From Cepaea nemoralis (Eukaryota > Mollusca > Gastropoda > Stylommatophora > Helicidae): 64,000 bases of DNA. This document shows positions 9,601-21,669 of the stretch, piece after piece. Position 1 is the stretch's first letter; each line of letters starts with the position of its first letter. The notes below the pieces were generated by a model. That model was not told the origin of the DNA. It saw only the letters and a list, made by a program, of their open reading frames with translations, and did not search any database. The translations under genes and the position numbers were made by a program. Location: contig JACEFZ010021369.1 of assembly GCA_014155875.1 (NCBI GenBank), positions 403,501-467,500 of the forward strand, in the 5' to 3' direction.

Positions 9601-9778
9601 ATGAAGTATTTATATTGAGTAATCCGACAGGAGATGACATAAAAGTCTTCAGACAATATATGTGTATTTAATTGCTCAATAATTCTATCAATCATTAATA
9701 TTTTGCATATCTTATCCAAATCCTCCTCTTTCCGTCGGTCTATCGATCTAGCTGCCATCTACCTAGTATTATATCTAT

Positions 9779-9999
9779 CTTCTTCTTCTTCTTCTTCTTC
9801 TTCTTCTTCTTCTTCTTCTTCTTCTTCTTCTTCTTCTTCTTCAGCGTTCCGAGCCATTGAGGTTCTTTGCTGCAGATACAATCCGTCTCCATTCGTCTCT
9901 CTGGTTGACCTTCTCTTGCCAGTCGTTGATTCATTACAAGTGCTTGTAGGTCTGTATATATATATATCTCTCCACCGTCTTCTTAGTCTACCTCGGGGC
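9779..9999 (-). mobile_element. 5'-truncated group-2 LINE copy with 11-bp target-site duplication
   Basis: Reverse copy of the last ~50 codons of the 51-kb LINE. The tail is an expanded (GAA)n of about 20 units, read as TCT repeats at 9779-9841. Perfect direct repeats ATTATATCTAT at 9768-9778 and 10000-10010 fix the limits. There is a small internal deletion near the IYTDLQ-equivalent site. Confidence 0.92.
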
Positions 10000-10254
10000 A
10001 TTATATCTATATACTACAGAAATCACACCACATTATCTAACATAATTAGATACATCCCTCAAACTGAAAAGTACAACACACATATCCACAGTAATTTGAC
10101 GAGATGTAGCGAAATAAGCCATGCAATAAATCGTGCAATCTATTGTTTGTGTCTTTGTTATTCAAATTTACTTCGCGGAAACTTTGTTTTTGAATCTATA
10201 GTTTTGTCCATTATTTCTGATACTGTATTTGTAGATATTTTAGCTGCATAGCCG

Positions 10255-10480
10255 GACTGTGGATTTGTAGTAGTGAACGTGTTTCACAGCGCCCCGACAT
10301 CCGGAGTTGAGGGTTCGAAATCAGCTGCGGACGATTTGGAAGCAGACCGCCAACTGTTCGATGTTATGGGCGTCGGCCGTTCAGAAAGCCATGGCAAACT
10401 ACTTAAAGTAAACATAGATTAGTACATACAAAGAACCAGAAAATGCTGGGGTTGATTCCATGTCCTGTGAAGGACATGCA
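10255..10480 (+). mobile_element. SINE-1 copy
   Basis: Forward copy with 'gggttcgaaatcagctgc' as B-box region at 10310, the 'cgtcggccgttcagaaagcc' core at 10369, and the 'gctggggttgattcc' and 'gtcctgtgaaggacatgc' tail. Confidence 0.8.
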
Positions 10481-10923
10481 AGTAACTTTTTTTTTTGTAA
10501 ATCCATTATAATATTCGTATTTACCTTTCCTCCATCTCAAGATGAGTGTTTTATGTTATACTTATGTTTTTGCATATGTGTTAGGTTATACAATCCTGTT
10601 GTTTCTGCATTAATGGTATGCAGGAAGTGGCCAATTGATCTAGCCGACACTCAGGACTGTTAGAAAAGACCAGACTGACACACAGTCAGACTGCTTCTGG
10701 TACCATCAGTATTGGGACTCTTCGCTGGCTGTTGTGGATCAGGACGGAGCACGCATGGGAACGTCCTGAGTGCTATGGTGTCGGTTCTTGACTCTTCTCC
10801 TGTAATATTTACAGCTCGTCATAAAAGATTTAAAATTGTAGTCTTTAACTGTACAGACTTAAACTCCTCTTAAATATAGTAATTCCTCGACAGCTCGCTA
10901 GTAACTAAAGTTGACATGGACAG

Positions 10924-10969
10924 AGAGAACAAGGGTTTCTATAACGTTTCAATTGTCACCAAGCAAAAT
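10924..10969 (+). CDS. Cadherin-repeat micro-exon (fourth of five seen)
   Basis: This 46-bp exon follows acceptor AG at 10922-10923 and precedes 'gtaagtac'. Its first base completes the Lys codon split after position 9161. It then reads ENKGFYNVSIVTKQN and ends in phase 0. An acceptor AG a few bases upstream (10909-10910) would place a TGA in frame, which is why the later AG was chosen. GFYNVSIV fits the strand leading to the calcium-binding linker encoded by the next exon. Confidence 0.72.
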
Positions 10970-10983
10970 GTAAGTACTACTCT

Positions 10984-10992
10984 GTGTTGTTG

Positions 10993-11027
<35 letters not shown>

Positions 11028-11515
11028 GTTGTTGTTGTTGTTGTTGTTGTTGGTTGTTCTTGTTGTTTTTTTGTTGTTGTTGTTGTTGTCATCGTCATTG
11101 TGTTTGTTGGTATTATTGTTGTTGTGTATGTGTCTGCTGGTATTGTCTTTGTGTATGTATGTATGTGGTTAATATTGTTGTGTTCAGTGTGTCTTCAATC
11201 TCCTGTATCAGTTGTCCCATCCACCCACTGTTGTATCCAGTGTGTCTTCAGTCTCCTGTATCAGTTGTCTCATCCAGCCGTTGTTGTTTTCATCCTGTCT
11301 TTAATCTCCTATATCAGTTGTCCCATCCACCCATTGTTGTATTCAGTATGTCTTTAGTCTCCTGTATTCCGTGTCGTTAATCTCCTGTATTCCGTGTCGT
11401 TAATGTCCTGTATCCAGTGTCATCAATCTCCTGTATTCAGTGTCATTAATCTCCTGTATTCAGTGTCGTTAATCTCCTGTATTCAGTGTCCTTAATCTCC
11501 TGTATTCAGAATCAT
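10984..11515. repeat. (TTG)n tract followed by tandem repeats
   Basis: A (TTG)n run of about 35 units begins 15 bases after the donor of the exon at 10924. From 11185 there are ~63-bp units ('gtctcctgtatcagttgtcccatccac' type), and then ~20-bp units built on 'ctcctgtattcagtgtc' with 'gttaat'. All are intronic and non-coding. Confidence 0.85.
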
Positions 11516-11574
11516 CTTAGTTCATCCCTATCCATTCGTACACACAACTTTCAAAATATAATTTTGACTTTCAG

Positions 11575-11703
11575 ACAAGCTCCCCCATCATCATCATCCA
11601 TGTGGACATCGCAGACGTCAATGACAACTCGCCAGTGTTCGCCAGACAACTGTACGAGTTTACTGTGGCCAGTAATGCCAGTACAACCGCAGTGATTGGA
11701 ATC
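11575..11703 (+). CDS. Cadherin-repeat exon with DVNDN motif (fifth of five seen)
   Basis: This 129-bp exon, phase 0 on both sides, lies between 'gactttcag' and 'gtaagttt'. It encodes PIIIIHVDIADVNDNSPVF, the canonical calcium-binding linker between cadherin repeats, then QLYEFTVASNASTTAVIGI, the start of the next repeat. Together the five exons total 537 bases, exactly 179 codons, with no stop. The next exon should begin with another V.A.D.D block as the 3574 exon does, but none was found downstream on the + strand. The gene may continue past the window or the following exons may be lost. Confidence 0.9.
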
Positions 11704-11811
11704 GTAAGTTTCAGAATACTGCACATCCATTATTGTCTTTGAATTGATGTGTTGTTTTGATTGATTAATGGCTCCTGAATTTGTGTGTGCGCTGTTATGG
11801 TTAATAACAGC

Positions 11812-12050
11812 GCCGGTATCCCAGGCCTAGGGGTTAACGTCTTTCTCCGTAATCCCGTATATTCTCGTGAGTAACGTAACCCTGCGCGAGAATCGGTAAC
11901 GGTTCTCGCCGCGTTGGTAACTTAGGGGTATGTGAGCCGGTCACTCAGAAAGGCAATGGCAAACTACTGAGCGTAATCTATGCCTAGTACATCAACAGCA
12001 GCTGAAAATGTTGATGTTGACTGCAACGTCCTGTAAGGAGATATGCAAAA
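11812..12050 (+). mobile_element. SINE-1 copy, nearly full length
   Basis: It starts 'gccggtatcccaggcctagg', equivalent to the precise start of the 58032 copy. It continues through 'cactcagaaaggcaatggc' and ends at 'caacgtcctgtaaggagata'. Length is similar to the bounded 244-bp copy. Confidence 0.85.
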
Positions 12051-12118
12051 TAAATTATGGCTAGTTTTTAACTGATGAATTTATTGAGTGATACTACTAA
12101 TCTGATTGCTGTAAACTG

Positions 12119-12400
12119 TGTGTGTGTGTTTTTTTTTTTTTTTTACACTTATAGCATGGTATTGGGTTGGGGGTGGGGGTGAAGCAGGAAGAAAGTAAGG
12201 AAGACGTAATGAAGAAGATGAGACGGAAGCAAGGAAAACAGAAGAAAAAGAAATGGGAAACAGGGAATGAAGTAATATGTAGGAAGTAAAACGGCAGGCA
12301 ATGAGTGAAGGAGGGGAGAAGTAGGAAAGGGGGAAAGGAAAAGAGAAGAAGAAAGAGGAAGAACGTAGAGGAGGAAGAAATCTAGAACTACTGCAATAGT
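12119..12400. repeat. GT/T tract and purine-rich low-complexity DNA
   Basis: A (GT)n-poly-T tract at 12119-12142 is followed by a strongly purine-biased strand (mostly GAA, GGA and AAG) from 12170 to 12400. An open frame on the minus strand is compositional and not a gene. Confidence 0.75.
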
Positions 12401-12424
12401 AGTAATGTGATAGAAACATCGGGA

Positions 12425-13080
12425 CTTTTCTCAGTTAATTCACCGCAAACAAGTGTGAAGTCGACGACAGTGAGCCCTACGGGCCCAAAAACTTAAAAAC
12501 ATCCATCGACTGTTCCAGCGTCCACCGAACACTAAACAGGGATACTGTGTTAATAGGTGTTGGTTTGTGTGGGGTGGGTGAAATTGGGTAGTGGGAAATG
12601 GCCTCATAACAGGTATTTACCACTTGTTGAAAATAAACATTTGCTGTACTCTAATCCAGACTACGTGATTCAATGAAATGCATGTGTAAAAGACTAGTGA
12701 TTGGAAGGGCCGAATGTAAGACGGGCTGCGTGCCCAATTGCCTTTTATAAGTTGATTATTTGCTGTTGCTTCGATCAACTGAATAGTAGGAAGACAAACA
12801 CTAATTTCGATGTTATCTTCCCCTAAACGTTGGGACCGATTTGGGTTTGATCAAACTGGATATTGAGGAGGGGTGGAGATAATGTTTGGATAAATATCGC
12901 TTTATTTCTTTCATCAACTCTCTCTTATCCATATCTTATAAATTTAAATAAAGCTATATCGCCACATTTATGCCAATAGAAAGATAGACATAATCTAAAA
13001 GGCAACAAATAGACTGATCGTGTTGAGATTACGTGAAATGAGATCACTTCGAATAATATACACGTGATTAAAACATGCTA
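12425..13080. other. Unassigned DNA with a LINE 3'-end scrap
   Basis: At about 12698-12745, 'gattggaagggccgaatgta' and 'gcgtgcccaatt' match the fragment at 56105-56165 and, in reverse, 33870-33930. These appear to be 3' ends of a CR1-like LINE. No gene or other repeat was identified in the rest. Confidence 0.45.
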
Positions 13081-13082
13081 GT

Positions 13083-13560
13083 TGCATGTCATATAAAAAA
13101 TAGTTGATATTCTTTACAGAACGTTGCAGTCAACTTCAGAATTGTCTGGCTATTTGTGATTCTAGTTTATGTGCATTAGTTTGCTATTGATTTCGGAGCG
13201 AGCAGCTCTGATACCATTGTATGGAAATCAAAGCACGGCCGTCAGCTTTCAAATCTCCCGCAGCTGTGTTTCGAACGCCATATGCGGGATTACGAATAGC
13301 ATTCATAAACTTTTCGCCACAATGCAAGTATGTCCTTTACAGGCAGTCGCAATAAACCCCAGCATTGAGTGCTTGAGTTTTTATTTTTTAGTGAATTTTA
13401 TCTTCAGTAGTTTGCCATTGCTTTACGAACAGGCAATGCACATACCATTGTGCATACAACACAAAGCAATCTTCTTCCAAATCCAGTGCGGCTGACTTCG
13501 AACCAGATATGTCAGGATTGGAAACCTGCGTTCACTACCACTAGGTCACATATTCCGACA
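13083..13560 (-). mobile_element. Two adjacent SINE-1 copies in the same orientation
   Basis: The first (13083-13320) and second (13325-13560) each read, in reverse, head, 'gccattgctt/gctattgatt' core and 'ctttacag' tail. They may be a tandem insertion or a duplication. Their mutual divergence is appreciable, so they are old. Confidence 0.75.
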
Positions 13561-13952
13561 CTCAGACGATTACCGAATAACATACGCAAGTAGCAACGAA
13601 CACAAACAATGGTAACATATTCACTCCCCAAATAGTAAAAACGTTTAACTGATTTTAACACATTTCTCAGGTCGTCTATTTTGATAGAGCTGGGATGAAT
13701 ATTGCTATACATAAATAAAATACAAATACATTCACCAAAACTAGATACAAAGAAGATGATATGAACTGATTGTATAATTAACGTGGCCTGGTAATATAGC
13801 AGTCTGGCTACAGGGTGTAACATAAGTCTTAGCATGCCGCAAGCCATTACAAGTGGTTTAGAGGGGTGAGCCATCTGTATTCAATGAATTTGTTAAAATC
13901 CCGTGACTATACAAACAATACTGCATTAATTAACACACACACATATATATAT
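13561..13952. other. Unassigned DNA
   Basis: No gene, repeat family or regulatory feature was recognised. A minus-strand open frame of 120 codons (13512-13874) overlaps the SINE and has no motif. The stretch ends in CA/TA dinucleotides that served as target for the next LINE. Confidence 0.5.
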
Positions 13953-14331
13953 AGGGAGACGAAGCCTTGTTACAAACCTTTAAGAACAAAGTCTTAAGAC
14001 GCATCTATGGGCCCATTAGGGATACATAAAGTGGAGAGTGGAAAAGAAGAAGCAACAAAGACATTTATGATCTGTTTAAGTACCCGCTAATCACTGGTAT
14101 TATGAAGGCTAATAGACTGCAATGGCTGGGGCATATAGAAAGAATGGAAGGTAATAGGGAAACAAAACTCGCTTACACTCAGGACATAAATGACCGTAGT
14201 CCCCGAGGTAGACCAAGAAGACGGTGGAGAGACAATCAGCGACTTGCAAGAGAAGGTCAACCAGAGAGACGAATGGAGACGGCTTGTATCTGCAGCAAAT
14301 AACCTCAATGGCTCGGAATGCTGAAGAAGAA
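13953..14331 (+). mobile_element. 5'-truncated group-2 LINE copy with internal deletion
   Basis: It corresponds to the 51-kb LINE from the GDEALLQTFENK region to the end. About 40 bp between RWRDN and WQEK is missing (junction at 14235). A premature stop occurs at 14026 ('gggatacataaagt'). The tail is GAAGAAGAAG, and AT-rich 'atatatata' on both sides is the likely target duplication. Confidence 0.88.
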
Positions 14332-14339
14332 GAATATAT

Positions 14340-14525
14340 ATATGCGGTTTGCTTGGCCGAATGGATAAGAGCGTTTGCCCTTAAACATCCGGTGTGATGA
14401 TGCTGAGGTATCGGGATCAGCTGGTCTAAAATGTTGCCTTCTCGTCCTTGACATAGGAGCGTAAATTACAAATACCTCTGAAGTCGGTGTGGCGGAGATT
14501 GCGAGTGACACTTGGGAATAGGGAG
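14340..14525 (+). mobile_element. SINE-3 copy with tRNA-like head
   Basis: The head 'gcttggccgaatggataaga' resembles a tRNA A-box region. The later 'acctctgaagtcgg' block matches, in reverse, the copy at 24540-24730. It lies directly behind the LINE tail at 14331. Confidence 0.65.
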
Positions 14526-14527
14526 AA

Positions 14528-14608
14528 CTAATCAATCAATCAATCATGTGCCATGCCGGAAAGCGTGGGCGGTCATGATTCGCCATTTCACTCGATCACC
14601 ATCTCTGT
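14528..14608 (-). mobile_element. Very short group-3 LINE 3' end
   Basis: About 60 bases of the extreme C-terminus (in reverse, ending '...catggcacatgattgattg') with an (ATTG)n tail at the left edge. The TGA stop again starts the tail. Confidence 0.75.
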
Positions 14609-15924
14609 TAAAGGTAGCTGGGCCCCATCCTCTTCTTATATGTAAATAGATCAAGAATACGACCCTTGAAAGATTTACAGACTCGGATTTGGTTATTTGT
14701 CTAAGGGTGTGTGGTCCTCTTTTAATAGAAAAAGTAATCACTAGGTTTGTCCCCTGTCCTTCCACCTGGTATTCAATGGTATAGCTCACGAACCCCCTTC
14801 TTCCATCTCAAGAAATTGTCTGAAAAGACTTTCTCAATAAGAATCAGGTGCAATATAACATGGATTTGGAACAGTTAAAGATGAAGAGTCTCCTGTTCTC
14901 TTTTAATGTTATGTTACGAATTTATCTTATGTGAATGTGTATTTGTTAATTAAACATTAAACAAACACAAGTGAGCATTGAGACATGTTCTACACAACAA
15001 GATAGAGATTTTTCCCACAGAAACCAAACTAAACCAGACGCAAAATTAAGTTCAAAACTAATAGAAGAAGTGTGAATGCAGTGCGCTTGAGTTCAAAGCG
15101 AGTGCAAAACAAAATTTATTAGATTTATGTGTTTAATATTTACATTGGTAATAAGCTGAGGGAGAACAGAAACTAAAAACCGATAATTAATGCAGCTACA
15201 ATACAGAGATGAACATGTAACAGGTTGTTCTATGCAATTCATGGCTGGCGATTTGATGTAAGGCCCGGGAAGTTGCGCTAACAATGGCATGAGTGCTGTT
15301 GTACAAGGGCTCTATTCCTGTACTCGTCGCTTGCTACGGTAGGGAAAAACTGGTCACCCCTTCCCCCATTCACTCAGGCATGCACAGTGTGACGGTCCTG
15401 GCACATCACTGAACCATAGCCGGCTCCTGCTTCGGGACTTGTTATTTCTATTTAACTCATACAGATGGCATTTTAACAATGGAGCACACTCTGGACAAGA
15501 CAAGCGATTAACAATGCGGAGAGAACTATAGATAGTTTCAGCCACACAATGGCAACACGGACGGTAACATAACAAATAACAATGTGAAGAAACAAATAAG
15601 ATAAACAACCAACACCACGTCAGTATGCATATTATGCAGTTTCATTTATTACGTTTATCTATTTCATGACAGAGCATTGATAGAACAATTCAGCATCAAA
15701 TGTACACAGCTTAGTAAGTGATGTAAGAAACTAATTGATGGCTGCATGGTGCCATTATTGGTGTGTGCTGGGATAGTTTAAATCATAGTTAAGAAAACAA
15801 ACGCATCTTGCTCAGATAGTCGCCAGACGGTGTTCAGGTCATGATGATATATTTTGCCTCTAATAGATAACCCCTCCTTAACTTACCGGCAATTAGAACT
15901 AGATTTCGATGATATAACAAGTCG
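14609..15924. other. Long stretch with no recognised feature
   Basis: Short minus-strand open frames at 15093-15290 and 15354-15608 carry no recognisable domain, and neither has convincing flanking splice sites. No tandem repeat is evident. The region may be unique intergenic DNA or contain an unrecognised dispersed repeat. Confidence 0.45.
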
Positions 15925-16440
15925 ACAACATATATTAATATAACCTACTGGCAACATATTAAGATATAACCCAACAGCCACATTTCTTGATATAATCCAT
16001 CAGCCGCAAATTCTTGATATAACCTGTCAGCCACATTTAAGGATATAAACCATACGCCACATTTCTTGACATAGATCATCAGCCGCATTTAATGATATAA
16101 ACCATCAGCAAACTTTAAGGATATCACCCTTCAGCCATATTTTTTTTGGGTATAATCCATCGTCCATATTGCTTGATATAACCCAACAGCCACAACTTGA
16201 CTTTTTAACACTCAAACGTAACTGAGCACTTAAACATTACAGAACACTGAAACATTATTAAATATTCAAACATCACTGAACATTCAAACACTACTGAACA
16301 CTTAAACATTACTGAACATTCAAACATTACTGAACACTTAAACATTTCTGAATACTTTAACATTACTTAACATTAAAACATTATTGAAGACTTAAAATAT
16401 TTCTGAACACTTAATATTTCTGAAGTCAAGCACATAGCTA
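15925..16440. repeat. Two degenerate minisatellites
   Basis: From 15925 to 16200, units of about 30-35 bp repeat 'gatataacccaacagccaca'. From 16205 to 16430 the unit changes to about 18 bp based on 'actgaacattcaaacatt'. Both are diverged. The 18-bp unit is close to the cleaner array at 16755-16995. Confidence 0.75.
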
Positions 16441-16479
16441 CGCTGTTACACATTTACAAACGCAGTCATATTTGTGAAT

Positions 16480-16565
16480 AGGGAAACACTGTTGGGAAGT
16501 CGCCTGACATTGTGGCTAGACTGGTCATGAGTTCGAGTCCTCACGGAGAACCATTCTAACAACTG
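16480..16565 (+). mobile_element. tRNA-like SINE head remnant
   Basis: 'gtggctagactggtcatgag' followed by 'ttcgagtcctcacgg' resembles the A-to-B-box part of a tRNA. No cloverleaf could be completed and no recognisable SINE body follows, so it is read as a relic. Confidence 0.35.
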
Positions 16566-16754
16566 ACCTTGACCTTCTAGACCGACGAAGCATAATGTGG
16601 GTACCAGGAAATGTTTTTGGAAGCAAAGGTGGTCGGCGTGGCACAGACATCACCACCCACCGAGTGGCCTATAAACTCTCCAATAAAGATCCAGCAGCAC
16701 GTGTCCAATGATCCTAAGGCGGTATACAGGTCTTTTACTATTTTTGTACACGTT

Positions 16755-16995
16755 GTTAAACATTTAAACATCCATGAACAGTTAGACACCTCTGAACAGT
16801 TAGACACCTCTGAACAGTTAGACACCTCTGAACAGTTAAACATCTCTGAAAAGTTAAACATCGCTGAACAGTTAAACATCTCTGAACAGTTAAACATCTC
16901 TTAACAGTTAAACGTCGTTGAACAGTTAAACATCTTTGAACGGTTAAACATCTCTGAACAGTTAAACATCTCTGAACAGTTAAACATCTTTGAAC
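16755..16995. repeat. 18-bp minisatellite
   Basis: About 13 units of 'ctgaacagttaaacatct' with variants. Because 18 is a multiple of three, all frames stay open through parts of it and give short repeated peptides (SEQLNI, VQRCLT). This is not evidence of a gene. Confidence 0.88.
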
Positions 16996-17162
16996 GGTGT
17001 AACAGGTTACGTAGAGGGTTCCAAACACCCCAATCACAATACTTCCCTATTATTCTTTGCCCTGGCTGAGATAGGTCGATTTCTGCCAACCCTCCTCCGT
17101 TCCCCGGACTCACTGTCACTCTCTCTTTTGACACAGGACCTACTCATCCCACCGGCAGACCG

Positions 17163-17733
<571 letters not shown>

Positions 17734-17765
17734 TGAGAATGAAAGAGGAATTGTCGTTACCCTAT

Positions 17766-20700
17766 TCATTCATTCATTCATTCAGTAGCATGTCCTTTGC
17801 AGAACCTCGCTCCCATAACAACCTTCCGGAAAACCTCTCGATCACAAGCAAGATGTCCCGCGTCTGATACACCCATCTGGAGATCATCCGCCACATCCTG
17901 CACCCATCTTCTCTTTGGCCTTCCTCTTCCTCTCTTCCCAGGCATATACCCCTCCATTATTGTTCTCTCCAGACTTTCGTGACGTTTCAAGTGACCAAAA
18001 TATTTCAATTTCCTTTGTTTTATCGTCTTTAATAGCCAACCTTCTTCAATATTCAACTCTTGAAGTATGGATGCATTTGTTCTTTTCTTTACCCAAGATA
18101 TTCTTAGAACTCGTCTATAACATTTATATTCAAAGGCGTTTATGCGCTGTTCAGCTTGTTTAGTAAGTGTCCATGTCTCACAGGCGTATGTTGCAATGGG
18201 AAAGATGCATGCTCTTAAAAATCTAATTTTTGTAGTTCTATCTGTCCCACTCCATAATTTATTCAGCTGTTTTAGTCTTTGAAGAGCAATTGATAGTCGC
18301 CGTTTAATTTCTTTCATTGTGTCACCGTTGTTGGTAATCAATGAACCAAGATATTCAAACTTTTCCACTACCGCCAATTTTTCCCCATTAATGTATATTT
18401 CTTTCTCCATAGTAGTTTTATCTGTATGCATTATCTTTGTTTTTGCTATGTTAAGATATAAGTTGTAATTTTCACTATTCAATTGGGTTGAAGCTATTAG
18501 GTTTTCTATGCCATTCTGTGTTGTGGATAGTAATACTGTATCATCAGCATATCGAATCTCTGGTATGTCATGGCCGCCGATATTTAGGGCATCATATAGC
18601 TCCCTGTTTATATCATCTCTTACATTTCTCATTATATTTTCGGCGTACAGGTTAAACAAATAGGGTGACAGCACGCAGCCCTGACGGACTTTTTGCTTGA
18701 TGTCAAACCAATCTGATGCCTCGCCATCTATTCTAACTGCTGCTTGTTGGTCTAGATGGAGCATTTTTATGAGTTGTACTACATGTGATGTAAAGCCCAT
18801 ATTCCTCATGATTTCCCAAAGTTTCTGATGTTGTACACAGTCAAATGCTTTTGAATAATCCACAAAACATGAGAATAGGTTTGCATTAAATTCTCTGCAC
18901 TTCTCTATAATTAAACGCATATTGAGAATGTGATCTTTTGTTCCTCTTCCTTGTCTAAATCCAGCTTGAACCACGTTAATCTCTTCTTCCATTTTCTTAC
19001 GAAGTCTTCCCATTATGACTTTTAGTAGAATTTTACTTGCATGACTGATCAGGGCAACAGTTCTATAGTTTGTGCATAATTTCAGGTTGCCCTTTTTTGG
19101 TATTGGAATGAAGATAGTTCTCTTCCAATCTTTTGGCCATATACCATATTTCCAAATCTTTGTACATAATGCATGATATATGTGTATGCTTTCTTCTCCT
19201 CCCGCTTTAATTAGTTCAGCTGGTATCTCATCACATCCAGGTGATTTATCATTCTTCAGGTTCTTTATAGCCCAAGCAATTTCATCTAATGAGGGTTCAG
19301 GCTCTGTCTCTGCTGCCATTGGCTAATGTATCTCATTCATATCCTCACTGTCACTCATATCATACATTCCACTGCAGTACTCCTGCCATCTTTGTAGAAT
19401 TTGTCTAGAGTCTGTTAAGGTATTTCCCATCTTGTCACAGATAACATTCAATTGAGGTTGAACATTTCTTGTCAATAACGTCATTTCTTTGAACATTTCA
19501 TAATCTCTTCCAGTCTTATGATATTGCTCTATTCTGGTACAGCAATCATGTATGTATTGATTTTTGTCCTTTCTTGTGTTCTTTCTTATTTCTCGAGTTA
19601 AAGATTTATACTTCATCCTGCTGTTATCGGATTCACCTCCTTTCTGTTTCAGTTCCCTTCGTTGTTTTATTAATTCTAATGTGTCTGATGTAATCCATGG
19701 CTTAAGTTGCTTTTTCTTGGTCGGAATTAAATCTTTGGCTGCAGTTATCAAGATATCTCTAGCTTGTACTGCCAGTTCATCAGGTGTCATTTCTTCTTGT
19801 ACAGACATCAAGACCCCAAAGCGATTCCTAACTTCTAAAGTGTATGCATCCGGTATTTTTGTGAGATCAAAACGAAGTGGCCTTGGTCCTCGGATAAGCT
19901 TTTTGAGTTTTAATTTCTGATCTGCTTCTAATAACTGATGATCTGTATCACAGTCTGCACTACGTAGGGTTTTTGTAGATGGTATGCTTGATCTCCATCT
20001 TCTTTGTATTAAAATATAATCTATCTGATTTTTGGTAATACTGTCTGGATACTTCCATGTGAAGATTCTTCTTGGATGTTGTTTAAAAAGCGTGTTGGCT
20101 ATCGTTAACTCATTTTCTGTGCAAAATTCAATTAATTTGTCACCTGCATCATTTCTATTTCCTAATCCAAATTTTCCTAAACCGTGTCTCTCATTTTCAG
20201 CTCTTCCTGCACCTACTTTTGCATTAAAAGCTCCCATTATTATTGTTATATCATTATGACCAATCTTATTTAATGTGTCTTGTAGTGTGTTGTAAAAATC
20301 TTCAATTTCGTCCTCCTCTGCTGTTGAAGTAGGTGCATATATCTGTATGAGAGTTGTGTTTTTGGGACGGCCTTTAAGTCTAATAGTGAGGATTCTGTCA
20401 CTAACTGGATTATATCCCATTAAAGATTTTGCAGTTGTCTTATCTAAACAAAATGCCACTCCACTCTGGCCTCCGTCGTCTCTACCAGAATAAATGAAAA
20501 TACTTCCATTTTCAGTTGTAAAATGTCCCTTGCCGCTCCAGCGATGTTCACTAATTCCTAAAATTTGAATGTTTAACCTCTCAATCTCATTACACACTAC
20601 TTTAAGCTTTCCCTCATACAGACTTCTCACATTCCACGTTGCTATTCTCACTCTCTTTCTTAGTCTGACACAGGGGATTTCCTTGGTAACACAGTCAGGA

Positions 20701-21140
20701 TTAACTCCGTCATCACGATTACTAGTACTGGTCCCTGTGTCACACTCTTTCCCAGTGTTATCTGATCTGCCTGGCCTGGGGGTCTCGCCACCAGATCTCT
20801 TTCTTATTATGTTTTCTTTCATGGTTGCTATGGTTTCTTGGCAAGTTTTGCAGAAGGTAGTTTGCCATTGCTTTCCTTCTGGGCAGTGACTGTATTAGTC
20901 GGTGGCCATAGCCATTGTTTCTACTGATGAGATCATCTGCCTATCGCCGCAGATTGCAAGACCATAACCAACAACAAACTGTCGGCTGCTCTCACACTCC
21001 ATCCACCACCTGCTTCCATGGCTTCACGTAACCCTGATCGGGGGGCTAAACGGGTACTCCACCTTGCCCAAGGGTGTCCCGTAGTCTAACGGAGGAAAGG
21101 AGGCGTCTTACATCTCCTTTGATAGGGGATACCCCTACCC
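17766..21140 (-). mobile_element. Full-length group-1 RTE-like LINE, 3,375 bp
   Basis: Perfect 11-bp direct repeats CGTTACCCTAT at 17755-17765 and 21141-21151 bound it exactly. On the minus strand it has a ~318-bp 5' leader, one long coding region (20822 to 17778) and a (GAAT)n tail that starts within the stop codon. An apurinic-type endonuclease followed by a reverse transcriptase in one polyprotein, a tiny 3' end and a microsatellite tail are typical of RTE-clade LINEs. A decayed relative occupies 62648-64000. Confidence 0.95.
17778..20822 (-). pseudogene. LINE endonuclease-reverse transcriptase, broken by one TAG
   Basis: The coding region starts at ATG 20822. A 499-codon part holds the endonuclease (VRIATWNVRSLYEG, ISEHRW, TDH) and ends at TAG 19325-19323. 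The same frame continues CCA ATG and runs another 513 codons with RT motifs (FVDYSKAFD, RQGCVLSPYLFNLY, RYADDTVLLS) and the C-terminal GRGRPKRRW block. The sister copy near 62930 has GAG where this copy has TAG, so the stop is a point mutation in one ~1,013-codon frame. The endonuclease motif usually GDFNAK reads GAFNAK here (Ala codon 20229-20231), losing the catalytic Asp. 'KQKVRQG' replaces 'KQGVRQG' seen in the sister. The stop at 17778-17780 lies in the tail repeat. The element is probably inactive. Confidence 0.93.
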
Positions 21141-21239
21141 CGTTACCCTATATGTGGCTGCAAATCTTGCTTTCTTCTAGCTTCATGGTAATAATAGGTA
21201 TCCTTATGAGGTTGTTGTTCAAATACCAGGTACCACAGC

Positions 21240-21640
21240 ACCACTTCGAGACAGTAAGAATCAATCTGAAAATATACATGTTCAAAATGTGACTTACTAC
21301 AACATTTGGGACCACACAAAACATATCTAACTACAACAGTTGGGCACAAACAAAAGATGTCTAACTACAACAGTTGGGGACAAACAAAACATATCTAACT
21401 ACAACAGTTGGGGACAAACAAAACATGTCTAACTACAACAGTTGGGATCAGACAAAACATGTCTAATTACAACAGTTGGGGACACAGAAAACATGTCTAT
21501 CTACAACAGTTGGGGACCAACAAAACATGTCTAACTGCAACATTTGGGACAAACAACACATATTTAACTACACCAGCTGGGACCAAAGAACATATTTATA
21601 TCTACACCACATGAGGCAAACCATATATCAGATTACATAA
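21240..21640. repeat. ~34-bp minisatellite
   Basis: About 10 units of 'catgtctaactacaacagtt' plus 'ggggacaaacaaaa'. The stretch starts about 90 bases after the LINE target duplication. Units differ mainly in the gggac/ggatc and caaaca/cagaca positions. Confidence 0.85.
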
Positions 21641-21669
21641 TAAAGCATGTCACTGCTGATACATGTTAA

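Noticed and set aside
10916..11380. 154-codon frame continuing the 10924 exon into Cys/Val-rich sequence
   Set aside because: The extension is the (TTG)n intronic tract past a good GTAAGT donor; the spliced alternative fits cadherin structure and phase.
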